Positions 1 to 8,243 of a stretch of DNA of 32,589 nt are shown piece after piece. Position numbers and translations under genes: made by a program. Each line of letters begins with the position of its first letter. Position 1 is the first letter of the stretch. This DNA is from Acidobacteriaceae bacterium (GTDB lineage: Bacteria > Acidobacteriota > Terriglobia > Terriglobales > Acidobacteriaceae), in NCBI GenBank assembly GCA_003131635.1, contig PKVZ01000266.1, forward strand, positions 1 through 32,589, given 5' to 3'. The notes below the pieces were generated by a model. The model saw only the letters and a program-made list of their open reading frames with translations. It did not search any database and was not told the origin of the DNA.

Positions 1-734
1 AGATTTTCCGCCTTCACCCGTCGCAGGTAATCCAGAATATCCGGCTCCAACCAGGCCTGCCCCGCAGCCCCACTGCGGCTCTGATAAACCAGAACATCAT
101 TCGCATGGCCGATCTCCGCTGAAACCAGCCTTTGCACTTCCCGCAGTTGTTTCACGTAATCACTCGTATTCGCCATGGAAAGCGGAATACTGTGCGCGGT
201 ATAAACAATCTGTACGTTTTTCCCCGCCTCTGCTGGAATCGCGCCCAACGCGTCACGCACTCTCTCCACCGTGGCCTCGATAAAATCGGGATGGTTGAAG
301 AATGCCCGCAGTTTATCCACTTCCGGCGCCCCCGGGCCAACTTCGCTTTGTGCCCGCGCAATGTCCTCGCGATACTGCCGGCATCCTGAATATGAGCTGT
401 AGGCTGAAGTCACAAAACCGACGGCTCGTCGGATCCCATCCTTTTCCATCTGCCTCAGAGTGTCTGCCAGGAGCGGATGCCAGTTTCGGTTCCCCAAATA
501 GATTGGCAGGCTGGGCCCGTTTCGTTCCAACTTCGCTTGCAATGCGGTAATCAGATCGCGTGTCTGCTGGTTGATCGGGCTCTTGCCTCCGAAGTGGTAA
601 TAGTGCTCGGCTACAGTGAGAAGACGCTCGCGCGGAATATTCTTCCCCCGCAATACGGTTTCGAGGAAGGGAATCACGTCTTCCCGGGATTCTGGCCCGC
701 CGAAGGATACAACAAGAATTGCGTCGTAGTTCAT
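1..734 (-). CDS. hemH: Ferrochelatase, 3' end cut by window edge
   Basis: The protein inserts Fe2+ into protoporphyrin (or coproporphyrin) in the last steps of heme synthesis. Reading the minus strand from an ATG at 734 gives a product starting MNYDAILVVSFGGPE, the usual ferrochelatase N-terminus. It contains YTAHSIP, which carries the family's conserved active-site His, and continues to the window edge. About 244 codons are visible, so the C-terminal part (families are usually 310-360 residues) lies outside. The stop of the upstream gene is only 17 bp away on the same strand, so the two could be co-transcribed. Identification is firm from motif order. Whether it makes heme by the protoporphyrin or coproporphyrin route cannot be told from this fragment. 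Confidence 0.93.
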   Translation of the reverse strand, partial: MNYDAILVVSFGGPESREDVIPFLETVLRGKNIPRERLLTVAEHYYHFGGKSPINQQTRDLITALQAKLERNGPSLPIYLGNRNWHPLLADTLRQMEKDGIRRAVGFVTSAYSSYSGCRQYREDIARAQSEVGPGAPEVDKLRAFFNHPDFIEATVERVRDALGAIPAEAGKNVQIVYTAHSIPLSMANTSDYVKQLREVQRLVSAEIGHANDVLVYQSRSGAAGQAWLEPDILDYLRRVKAEN

Positions 735-751
735 AGGATCGCGTTTGCCGA

Positions 752-1993
752 TCAGTTATCGTTTGAGCTTATCGTGGGTTCCGCATTCCTGGGTATGGAC
801 AATGGCCGATCCAATGTAATATCCATCTCGGTAAAGCGGGGCAACACCACGTCGCGTCCTCTGCGCGACACCATGTATATCCCGGAAACAGCACCGGCCG
901 CGATTCGTCCTATCCCTGCTGTGGAAGCATCTGTCGCCGTCGATACGACGGCCTCGATAATCAACTGCAACGTGTCGTCCGCTTCCTTGGCGAGGCCGGC
1001 AGTCACGCCGATGTTGATGGCCATCCAGGCCTTACCTGGATGGTCGCCTCGGAGCTGTCCTTCAGGGTCAATCCTCGTGTGCGACATGCGGTCCAATTCC
1101 GCTCCTGCGAGCGATGCGGCTATGGGCACCGGATGCCCGTGCGGCTGCGTCACTCCAGTGAACGCCAAGGCTAGCGATCCAGCCCGGCTTCCCCATCGCG
1201 GAGGAGTCTTCCTGACAACTTTGCCCTCAAACATCGTACCCGCCTGTAGGACCACCCGGGAATTCAGGAGGGCAGGCTCAATCAAGCGCGCCCGCAACAC
1301 ATCTCCCGGCTTGCTCCGGGATGCGCTGACATCTGTCAGGAGAAGCATTTTGCACGCTGTGCCAGCCGGAAGCGTATCCGTGCCGGACAAATCAGGCGCT
1401 CCGCCGGTGCTAGCGGAGGACGATTCCTGGCTTTCATCAACGGCTTCTAAAATCACTATGGGTGCAGCCATCTTTTCCGACTCATGCGCCCCTCTCGATT
1501 CATTCACCTCCACGTTGCCGCCCTGCGGCCCCGTCTTCTGTCTCGCCTGAGCATGAACTTCCCGTCTCCGGCTAATCGAGATCAGCGTGACCTGCAGTCG
1601 GCTCTCACCGCTCGCCGCAGAAATCGTTGCGATTTCAAATACCGGATAATTCTCATGGCGGGGTGTGAACAATCCAATGACTCCGGGCCAATGATCGTTC
1701 GCAGCCCGTCGCCGTTTCTCCATACGATCCACAGTTAGGTGAACGGGACTCCCTGCGGCAAATAGTTTTCCATTCGAAGAATAAACATCCCGTGCCAACT
1801 TGCCCTCTACGACGTCCCCTGGCTTCAATTTGGAAGCCTTCCACGGGTTGTCGAGTTGTACTTTAACGTAGAGGCCCGAATGCGCGGATGCCAGACCTTG
1901 TGCACTTCCTGATGGGCTGTCGGTTGCCCAGCAAACCACCGATCCCGCCAACACCGCTCCTGCCAGCAGCACACGCCGCATTTCTATTCGCAT
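752..1993 (-). CDS. Secreted/periplasmic protein with a duplicated beta-rich domain, function unknown
   Basis: This is a 413-residue protein I do not recognise as a named family. The start was placed at the ATG at 1993 because GGAAGG lies about 11 nt upstream; ATG at 1981 is an alternative, and the longer ORF to 2083 has no better support. Residues 5-23 (MRRVLLAGAVLAGSVVCWA) look like a signal peptide. Two similar segments follow, near residues 51-90 and 211-260, each with an S-K-(L)-K-P-G-D-V core, then a short strand pair and a segment with A-G-S/T. This suggests two copies of a small beta domain. The middle, about 140-205, is polar and probably disordered. It lies just upstream of hemH on the same strand, but that spacing alone gives no function. 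A periplasmic or outer-membrane-associated role is inferred only from the signal peptide. Confidence 0.7.
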   Translation of the reverse strand: MRIEMRRVLLAGAVLAGSVVCWATDSPSGSAQGLASAHSGLYVKVQLDNPWKASKLKPGDVVEGKLARDVYSSNGKLFAAGSPVHLTVDRMEKRRRAANDHWPGVIGLFTPRHENYPVFEIATISAASGESRLQVTLISISRRREVHAQARQKTGPQGGNVEVNESRGAHESEKMAAPIVILEAVDESQESSSASTGGAPDLSGTDTLPAGTACKMLLLTDVSASRSKPGDVLRARLIEPALLNSRVVLQAGTMFEGKVVRKTPPRWGSRAGSLALAFTGVTQPHGHPVPIAASLAGAELDRMSHTRIDPEGQLRGDHPGKAWMAINIGVTAGLAKEADDTLQLIIEAVVSTATDASTAGIGRIAAGAVSGIYMVSRRGRDVVLPRFTEMDITLDRPLSIPRNAEPTISSNDN

Positions 1994-2154
1994 CAATCTG
2001 CTACCTTCCGCCATCCGATTCAGTCCAATGCAGAGTGGAACTATGATACCTGTCTGGCGCACTTGCGTTTGAAAGATCCACACAAAATGACGGCCCTACT
2101 AAAATCGGTAAAGCCGCATGTTAGGCTTTTGCGGGAGCCTATGGGGACGTCCGA

Positions 2155-3360
2155 GTGATTCGCCGGGTCTTTAAAGCTTTTCAATATCGCGATTTTCGCC
2201 TCATGTGGATTGGCGCCTGCACTTCCAGCATCGGCACCTGGATGCAGATCGTCGCCCAGGGTTGGCTCATCTACCGTCTGAGCCACTCGGCATTCCTGCT
2301 GGCCTTGGATCAATTTCTTGGCGGCATCCCCATCTTTCTTTTCTCGCTGATTGGAGGCGTCGTAGCCGATCGCGTGGAGCGCCGGAAAATTCTGCTCGGC
2401 TCCCAGTACGTGCAGATGGCTACCGCCGGCTTGCTAACTATCCTGGTTACAACCGGCATGGTGCACGTTTGGCACATTCTCTGTCTTTCATTCATTTCTG
2501 GGCTGGCCCAGGCCTTCGGCGGTCCGGCCTACCAGGCGCTGATCCCAACCCTGGTCGAGAAAGACGACATGCCCAATGCCATCGCGCTGAATTCCATCCA
2601 GTTCAACGTGGCGGTCATGGTCGGGCCGGCACTCGCGGGCCAGGCTTTAGCCAAGCTGGGGGAAAAATGGTGTTTCGGCTTGAATGCGTTGTCTTTCCTG
2701 GCTCCCATCATCTCGCTTTCGCTCATCAGCGCCCGCTTTCTCCCGGCAAAGACTACGGAGACTATGTTCGCCAGCCTGAAGCAGGGAATTCGGTTCGCCC
2801 GTAAGCAGAGTTCGATGGAAGCCCTCATCCTGCTGGCGTTCTGCATGACTGCGCTGGCCATGCCGATGCGCACCTACATCCCCGTATTCGTAAAAGACAT
2901 CTTCCATCGTGGTCCGGAAACTTACGGGAATCTCCTCGCACTGATGGGGCTTGGCTCGATCTTCGGTTCGTTGATGATCGCCAGCGCGGGCAACTTCAAA
3001 CGGAAGGGGCTCGTGGCGCTGCTCGCGCTGATCTGCCTGGGTGCTGGAATTTCCGGATTCGCCCTTTCAAAATCCGTACCCCTCAGCGGACTCATCCTCG
3101 TGCTGGTGGGCGCTTCGATGATGGCAGTCTTCGCTACTGTAAATTCTCTGGTGCAGTTGATCACGACCAACGAAATGCGTGGCCGCGTGATGAGCGTCTA
3201 CAACGTCGCCTTCCGCGGAGGCATGCCCATGGGCAACCTCTTATCAGGATGGCTGGTTCCCATCTTTACCGCACCCGTAGTCCTGGGCGTGAATGGATTC
3301 TTGCTTGTCCTTTTGGCCCTCTACTTCCTGCTCCTGCAGCGCCGCATGGCTGCTCTCTGA
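2155..3360 (+). CDS. MFS transporter of the EntS-like (MFS_3) group
   Basis: A 401-residue major facilitator with about 12 hydrophobic segments in the inner membrane. The N-terminus (F-R-L-M-W-I-G, then S-S-I-G-T-W-M-Q) and the loop after TM2 (GGVVADRVERRKILL) are typical of the EntS/MFS_3 group, which includes the enterobactin exporter and macrolide exporters. The start is GTG 2155, with GGGGA seven nt upstream. The ATG at 2203 would cut into the first membrane segment. It is divergent from the secreted protein on the left, with 161 bp between starts, and ends 131 bp before the first hydrogenase gene on the same strand. Substrate cannot be read from the sequence. Siderophore or drug efflux is the family-level expectation only. 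Confidence 0.88.
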   Translation: MIRRVFKAFQYRDFRLMWIGACTSSIGTWMQIVAQGWLIYRLSHSAFLLALDQFLGGIPIFLFSLIGGVVADRVERRKILLGSQYVQMATAGLLTILVTTGMVHVWHILCLSFISGLAQAFGGPAYQALIPTLVEKDDMPNAIALNSIQFNVAVMVGPALAGQALAKLGEKWCFGLNALSFLAPIISLSLISARFLPAKTTETMFASLKQGIRFARKQSSMEALILLAFCMTALAMPMRTYIPVFVKDIFHRGPETYGNLLALMGLGSIFGSLMIASAGNFKRKGLVALLALICLGAGISGFALSKSVPLSGLILVLVGASMMAVFATVNSLVQLITTNEMRGRVMSVYNVAFRGGMPMGNLLSGWLVPIFTAPVVLGVNGFLLVLLALYFLLLQRRMAAL

Positions 3361-3477
3361 CTTCTTTGTTCCTTTGCTTGGCGAACCCGATCTAAAACCC
3401 TGAGAATTATGTAGAATACGCCCGTGGGTGACGGATCGGCGCGCTTCTAGCATTACTTTCTTTTCGCCGATTCCTTC

Positions 3478-3484
3478 GGAGGGG
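3478..3484 (+). promoter_or_regulatory. Strong Shine-Dalgarno that sets the TTG start of hhyS-1
   Basis: GGAGGGG lies seven nt before TTG 3492. No ATG or GTG nearby is equally well placed, so this site supports TTG as the start codon of the first small subunit gene. Confidence 0.7.
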
Positions 3485-3491
3485 AAGTCGA

Positions 3492-4535
3492 TTGCCTGAC
3501 ACCGCCCAGAGTCGAGAAGGCAACACACCGGTTTCGCAGCCGATCCCGGAAATCGATATCCTCTGGATCACCGCCGGCCTGGGATGCGATGGAGACACCA
3601 TCGCCATGACTGCCGCTACCCAGCCCAGTATCGAAGACATTGTCCTCGGCGCAATGCCCTGGATTCCCAAAGTCCATTTGCATAATCCTTTTCTCGCCAT
3701 GGCGAATGGCGATGATTTCCTGAAGCCTTTTCATCTCGCCGCCGCAGGCAATCTGTCTCCTTTCATCCTGGTCGTCGAAGGCTCGATTCCAAATGAAAAC
3801 AACAAGCAGGAGGGCTACTGGGCGTCTCTTGGTACAAATCAGGAAACCGGCCAGCCGATCACTACCTGCGAATGGATCGATCGCTTGGCGCCCCGCGCCT
3901 GGGCGGTGTTGGCGGCGGGAACTTGTGCGACCTACGGCGGAATCCACGCGATGGAAGGCAATCCTACGGGCTGCATGGGCCTTCCCGATTATCTCGGGTG
4001 GCAGTGGAAGTCAATGGCAAATATCCCGATCGTGTGCGTCCCCGGGTGTCCGGTGCAGCCGGACAACTTCATGGAAACGCTTCTTTACCTTCTGTACATG
4101 GCCTCCGGTCGCGCCCCCATGATTCCGCTCGATGAAGCTCTGCGTCCCACTTGGCTTTTCGGCGCCACCGTTCACGAAGGTTGCGATCGCGGAGGTTATT
4201 ACGAGCAGGGAGAATTTGCCGACGAATACGGATCGAAACTGTGCATCGTAAAGTTGGGATGTTGGGGTCCGGTGGTGCAGTGCAATGTGGGCAAGCGCGG
4301 ATGGATGGGCGGGATCGGCGGGTGTCCGAATATCGGGGGTATTTGCATCGGATGCACCATGCCCGGTTTTCCAGATAAATTCATGCCTTTTATGGACCAG
4401 CCTCCGGGTTCACTTCTGTCATCCAATGCGGTAATGACTTATGGCAGGGCGATCCACGCGTTACGCAGGTTTACGCAAGCTTCGCTAAACAAAGAACCCA
4501 GTTGGCGGCGGAAAGCGTCGAAGCCCGACGTCTAA
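3492..4535 (+). CDS. hhyS: Group 1h [NiFe]-hydrogenase small subunit, paralog 1
   Basis: This is the electron-transfer subunit (347 residues), carrying three Fe-S clusters. The proximal-cluster motif at residues 31-35 reads GCDGD, so C32 is followed by D35 where most hydrogenases have a second Cys. This 3Cys:1Asp pattern is known from the Cupriavidus necator actinobacterial-type hydrogenase. Further ligand candidates are C145 (GTCATYGG), C186 (PGCP), H228/C231, C251, C257, C278, C285 and C288. There is no Tat signal or C-terminal anchor, so it should be cytosolic. It is roughly 75% identical by eye to the second copy at 7111. It differs in having C126 (TTCEW) and C182 (VCVPGC), where the second copy has Asn at both. 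No large subunit follows it; a sensor kinase does. It may share HhyL or act in sensing. The start is TTG, with a strong Shine-Dalgarno. Confidence 0.95.
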   Translation: MPDTAQSREGNTPVSQPIPEIDILWITAGLGCDGDTIAMTAATQPSIEDIVLGAMPWIPKVHLHNPFLAMANGDDFLKPFHLAAAGNLSPFILVVEGSIPNENNKQEGYWASLGTNQETGQPITTCEWIDRLAPRAWAVLAAGTCATYGGIHAMEGNPTGCMGLPDYLGWQWKSMANIPIVCVPGCPVQPDNFMETLLYLLYMASGRAPMIPLDEALRPTWLFGATVHEGCDRGGYYEQGEFADEYGSKLCIVKLGCWGPVVQCNVGKRGWMGGIGGCPNIGGICIGCTMPGFPDKFMPFMDQPPGSLLSSNAVMTYGRAIHALRRFTQASLNKEPSWRRKASKPDV

Positions 4536-4560
4536 CGCCGCGGATTCGCCAGAAGTTTTT

Positions 4561-4565
4561 GAGGT
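4561..4565 (+). promoter_or_regulatory. Shine-Dalgarno deciding the kinase start
   Basis: GAGGT ends five nt before ATG 4571. The further upstream in-frame TTG at 4502, which would overlap hhyS-1 by 34 bp, has no purine-rich site before it, so 4571 is preferred. Confidence 0.55.
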
Positions 4566-4570
4566 CGGTA

Positions 4571-6184
4571 ATGGTACCCGTTGGAAGCAGGGAATTAATT
4601 CCCCAACTCGACCAACTTGAATCGAACCGCGCGGACGTCATCACTCCCGCGGAGGCGGAATCTCTCCTCATTGATCTTGCCGCAGTATTTCTTAGCAACT
4701 CCGCCCGCCAGTCCGCATCCGCTGATTCGCTTAGCGAAGACAAAGAAGATCAGGAAGAGGAGTTCCCGAAGGCCGACGCGATCTATCGCGCTCTGGTCGA
4801 GCAAATTCCCGCCGTAATCTTCATGGCTCACCTCGACCGCGGAATCGGAGAAGCCTACGTCAGTCCTCAAATTGAAGCGAGTCTGGGCTTTTCTCAGGAA
4901 GAATGGCTGGAGGATCCCATTCGCTGGTATCAGCAAATCCATCCCGATGACAAACAGCGCTGGAGCGTTGAGGCGGCTCAGATGTTTCTTTCCGGTACGC
5001 CGCTGCGCTCTGCTTACCGCGTGATCGCACGCGATGGCAGGGTGGTCTGGTTTCATTGCGAAGCCAAGATGATCCGCAAGAAAAGCGGCCGCCCATGGTT
5101 CATCCACGGCATTGGCTTTGACATCACCGAACTCAAGCAGGTAGAGGAAGAGTTGCAGCAGGAACGTAATGTGGCTTCCGCAATTCTTCACACGGTTGGA
5201 TCACTGGTGGTGGTTCTCGATCCGCAGGGCCGCATCGTCCGCTTCAACCGAGCTTGTGAGCAGGTGACCGGATATTCCTTCGCCGAGGTCGAAGGGAAAT
5301 ACCTCTGGGATCTTTGCGTCGTTCCGGAAGAAGCCGGGCGTTTCAAACTGATCGTCGAGCAGTTGCGCGTGGAGAACAGCACAAAAGATTATGAGACTTC
5401 GTTGGTCGGGCGCGATGGTTCACGCCGGCTGATCGCCTGGTCCAGCACAATTCTTCCGGGAGAAAATGGATCTCCCGCCTACATTATCGCAACCGGAATC
5501 GACATCACCGAGCGCAAACGGCTGGAGAAGGCAATCCTCGAAATCAGCGCCGCCGAACAGCGTCGCATCGGTCAGGACCTGCACGACGGTTTGGGGCAAC
5601 ACCTTACCGGGATCGCATTCATGAGCAAGGTTCAGGAACAGAAGCTCGCCGAGAAAGGCCTTGCCGAAGCTACCGAAGCGACCCGGATCGTCGGATTGGT
5701 GAATGAGGCCATCAATAAAACCAGGCAGTTGGCGCATGGGTTGCTTCCCGTGGCTTCCGATGCTCACGGTCTCATGTCAGCCCTGAAACGTTGGGCCGCC
5801 GAGGTAGAAGATCTCTTTCACATTTCTTGTCGCTTGTGCGCGAATGGCCCGGTTCTCATCCATGATGCCAACGTCTCCACTCATCTTTATCGCATCGCTC
5901 AGGAAGCGGTGAATAATGCAATCAGACACGGGCAAGCGAAGAATATCGAAATCAGCCTTTCCGCAAGGCAAGGATACGGAACCCTAAGAATAGAAAACGA
6001 TGGTTCCAGCCTGCCCCAAAACGCCACCAACCGCTCGGGCATGGGTATGCAAATCATGAATTATCGAGCGCGCATGATCGGTGGATCGTTGAAGGTCGAG
6101 ACCGGCGGCAATTTCGGAGTTACCGTCACCTGTCTATTTCCGCTTCCGGACGCCAAAATTAAGATGGAAGAAGGTCGTTCATGA
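4571..6184 (+). CDS. Cytosolic PAS-PAS sensor histidine kinase (NarL-system, HisKA_3 type)
   Basis: A 537-residue kinase without membrane segments. Residues 1-65 are polar with no recognised domain. PAS domain 1 spans about 70-190, ending in the linker G-F-D-I-T-E-L-K. PAS domain 2 spans about 200-318, ending G-I-D-I-T-E-R-K. The HisKA_3 dimerisation helix has the phosphoacceptor H338 in QDLHDGLGQHL. The HATPase domain follows, with N-box EAVNNAIRHG and glycine-box GMGMQI. It shares a 4-bp ATGA overlap with the downstream response regulator, so the two form one translational unit. It starts 35 bp after hhyS-1 ends, which makes co-transcription with that small subunit likely. The PAS domains could sense redox state, a gas or a flavin or heme signal, but no cofactor-binding residue is diagnostic by eye. 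A role in hydrogenase control is inferred from position. Confidence 0.93.
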   Translation: MVPVGSRELIPQLDQLESNRADVITPAEAESLLIDLAAVFLSNSARQSASADSLSEDKEDQEEEFPKADAIYRALVEQIPAVIFMAHLDRGIGEAYVSPQIEASLGFSQEEWLEDPIRWYQQIHPDDKQRWSVEAAQMFLSGTPLRSAYRVIARDGRVVWFHCEAKMIRKKSGRPWFIHGIGFDITELKQVEEELQQERNVASAILHTVGSLVVVLDPQGRIVRFNRACEQVTGYSFAEVEGKYLWDLCVVPEEAGRFKLIVEQLRVENSTKDYETSLVGRDGSRRLIAWSSTILPGENGSPAYIIATGIDITERKRLEKAILEISAAEQRRIGQDLHDGLGQHLTGIAFMSKVQEQKLAEKGLAEATEATRIVGLVNEAINKTRQLAHGLLPVASDAHGLMSALKRWAAEVEDLFHISCRLCANGPVLIHDANVSTHLYRIAQEAVNNAIRHGQAKNIEISLSARQGYGTLRIENDGSSLPQNATNRSGMGMQIMNYRARMIGGSLKVETGGNFGVTVTCLFPLPDAKIKMEEGRS

Positions 6185-6873
6185 TCGCAAAATCCGTTGG
6201 TGGCAATTCCACGGCCAGAAAAAAAATGGTGTTCGTGGTTGACGATCACCCCATTGTGCGGCAGGGCTTGACATTACTGATCAATCAGGAATCGGATCTC
6301 GCGGTGTGTGGTGAAGCCGAAGAAATGCACTCGGCTTTGTCGGCGATTCTAGCCGTGCGCCCAGATATTTTGATTGTGGACATTTCGCTGAACGGCCCGG
6401 ACGGCTTGGAGCTTCTTAAAAACATTCGCCTAAATTCACCGCGTCTGCCTGTCCTGATTCTTTCGATGCATGACGAGTCCATCTACGCGGAGCGGGCGCT
6501 GCGCGCGGGCGCCAACGGTTACATTATGAAGCAGGAGGCCACCGAAAAAGTGTTGGTCGCGCTTCGGCGCATCTTGAGCGGAGAAATCTACGTCAGCGAA
6601 AAGATCGCCAACAGCATGCTGCAACATTACGTTCGCGGCGCCAATCCGTCAGAACATTCTTCGGTCTCCGAGTTGACCGACCGCGAACTGGAAGTCTTCC
6701 GCTTAATTGGGGAAGGTCATGGAACGCGTCAAATTGCCGAGGCGCTGCATCTCAGCGTCAAGACTGTCGAGTCCTATCAGGCGCATATCAAAGAAAAACT
6801 TTCTTTGCGAAGTGCGCGGGAACTCGTACAGCACGCTGTCGAATGGAACGTCCGCGAAAAGACCGCCTCTTAG
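6181..6873 (+). CDS. NarL/FixJ-family response regulator
   Basis: A 230-residue DNA-binding response regulator. The receiver domain runs from about residue 16 to 135, with the acidic pair D21/D22, phosphoacceptor D67 (LIVDISLNG) and the conserved Lys in GYIMKQEA. The LuxR-type HTH is at about 165-225 (LTDRELEVFRLIGEG, then the recognition helix around LSVKTVESYQ). It overlaps the kinase gene by ATGA, so it is almost certainly that kinase's partner. GAAGAAGG upstream serves as Shine-Dalgarno. It sits between two hydrogenase small-subunit genes and just upstream of the 237-bp gap before hhyS-2, so the main hydrogenase operon is the most obvious target. This target is inferred, not shown. Confidence 0.94.
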   Translation: MIAKSVGGNSTARKKMVFVVDDHPIVRQGLTLLINQESDLAVCGEAEEMHSALSAILAVRPDILIVDISLNGPDGLELLKNIRLNSPRLPVLILSMHDESIYAERALRAGANGYIMKQEATEKVLVALRRILSGEIYVSEKIANSMLQHYVRGANPSEHSSVSELTDRELEVFRLIGEGHGTRQIAEALHLSVKTVESYQAHIKEKLSLRSARELVQHAVEWNVREKTAS

Positions 6874-7110
6874 TCAACCTCCTCGACCTGCCCTAAGGGA
6901 TTCCCTGATGTGGTATTTAGGACTTCCTTGGAGAAATAAAACAGGGCCACTGCCCTTGTCCACTTTCGGCAATGGGTCGATTCTATCCTTCGATTTTAAT
7001 TTTTAATTCTAACCGTCAGCGTTACTGGGATTTGCGATCTCCGGCAGTCGCACGCAGGAGTTTGCAATTCAGAGCAATCGGTCTGTGTTTCGGAAAGGAG
7101 CAATCCAGCT
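6874..7110 (+). promoter_or_regulatory. Likely promoter/operator region of the main hhyS-hhyL operon
   Basis: This 237-bp non-coding gap is the largest inside the hydrogenase locus. It contains a hyphenated palindrome AGGGA-T-TCCCT at 6896-6906, embedded in CCCTAAGGGATTCCCT from 6891. A short hairpin, AGGGC-CACT-GCCCT, follows at 6943-6956; it is not followed by a T-run, so it is a weak terminator candidate. An AT-rich stretch lies near 6991-7010. AAAGGAG at 7094-7100 is the Shine-Dalgarno of hhyS-2. I cannot assign a convincing -35/-10 pair. The palindrome is a candidate site for the NarL-type regulator encoded immediately upstream. Confidence 0.45.
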
Positions 7111-8175
7111 ATGGGAACCTCTACTGTTCCGTATGGTCGATCCACCCAAAAGGCTCCAGCGGTCAAAGAAGTTCATATTTTATGGATCACCGCTGGCTTG
7201 GGCTGCGATGGAGACTCAGTCTCGATCACGGCAGCCACTCAACCCAGCGTGGAGGACGTGGTGTTGGGCGCGATCCCTGGCTTACCCAAGGTTCATCTGC
7301 ACAATCCTGTCCTGGCTTACGAAGTCGGGGATGACTTCATGAAGTTTTTTTACGATGCCGAAGAAGGCAGACTGGAACCATTTGTCCTCGTCGTCGAAGG
7401 CTCGATCCCCAACGAGAACATCAAGCGAGAAGGCTACTGGGCGGCCATGGGAACCAATCCCGAGACGAACCAGCCCATCACCACTAACGAGTGGATCGAC
7501 CGGCTTACGCCCAAGGCGCTGGCAGTGATCGCCATCGGAACCTGCGCGACTTACGGCGGTATTCACGCCATGGAGGGAAATCCCACCGGTTGCATGGGCT
7601 TAGCCGACTATCTTGGCTGGGACTGGCGCTCCAAGGCTGGATTACCAATCGTGAACGTCCCGGGATGCCCGGTGCAGCCCGACAACTTTATGGAGACCGT
7701 GCTGTACCTCCTCTATCAGGTTGCTGGTTTAGCGCCCATGATCCCCTTGGACGATCAACTGCGCCCGACCTGGCTTTTCGGCAAGACCGTGCATGAGGGC
7801 TGCGACCGCGCGGGCTACTATGAGCAGGGCGATTTCGCGGAAGTCTACGGCTCTCCGAAATGTATTGTGAAGCTCGGATGCTGGGGCCCGGTGGTCAATT
7901 GCAATGTTCCCAAACGTGGGTGGATGGCGGGCATTGGCGGTTGTCCAAACGTGGGTGGCATTTGCATCGGCTGTACCATGCCAGGTTTCCCCGACAAGTT
8001 CATGCCCTTCATGGACGAACCGCCAGGGGCTCACGTATCGAGCTCGGGGATAAGCGTATATGGCCGCGCCATTCGATCGCTGCGCAGCATTACCCAAAAC
8101 ACCGTCAACAAAGAACCCAAGTGGCGGCACCCGCGGGCGGAACTGACCACCGGTTATCACCCGCGATCTTATTAG
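7111..8175 (+). CDS. hhyS: Group 1h [NiFe]-hydrogenase small subunit, paralog 2 (partner of HhyL)
   Basis: This 354-residue Fe-S subunit passes electrons from the NiFe site of HhyL. It has the group 1h proximal motif GCDGD (C32, D35), GTCATYGG, the PTGC and PGCPVQPD segments, and VHEGCD. The C-terminal Cys-rich stretch (KLGCWGP, GGCPN, ICIGC) binds the medial and distal clusters. No Tat signal is visible, so it should be cytosolic, as is usual for this group. An AAAGGAG lies ten nt upstream of ATG 7111. The gene is followed after 68 bp by hhyL, the standard S-then-L order, so this copy is the obvious structural partner. It lacks the two extra cysteines of the first copy. High-affinity, oxygen-insensitive H2 oxidation is known for the group and is inferred here. 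Confidence 0.97.
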   Translation: MGTSTVPYGRSTQKAPAVKEVHILWITAGLGCDGDSVSITAATQPSVEDVVLGAIPGLPKVHLHNPVLAYEVGDDFMKFFYDAEEGRLEPFVLVVEGSIPNENIKREGYWAAMGTNPETNQPITTNEWIDRLTPKALAVIAIGTCATYGGIHAMEGNPTGCMGLADYLGWDWRSKAGLPIVNVPGCPVQPDNFMETVLYLLYQVAGLAPMIPLDDQLRPTWLFGKTVHEGCDRAGYYEQGDFAEVYGSPKCIVKLGCWGPVVNCNVPKRGWMAGIGGCPNVGGICIGCTMPGFPDKFMPFMDEPPGAHVSSSGISVYGRAIRSLRSITQNTVNKEPKWRHPRAELTTGYHPRSY

Positions 8176-8243
8176 AAAAAGATTTTCTTAGAAGCTCGGC
8201 TACTGGTTACACGACCGACTGCACAGCTAAAGGAGCGATTACT

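Noticed and set aside
477-1550. Long plus-strand open frame (357 codons) opposite the secreted protein and hemH
   Set aside because: It is antisense to two genes with better support (signal peptide, family motifs), has no recognisable domains and no good ribosome site.
3492-4535. First hhyS as a pseudogene
   Set aside because: The frame is full length, all cluster ligands are kept, and it has a strong ribosome site, so it is most likely functional.
6943-6956. Classical terminator after the response regulator
   Set aside because: The stem is only five bp and no T-run follows; kept only as part of the regulatory gap.
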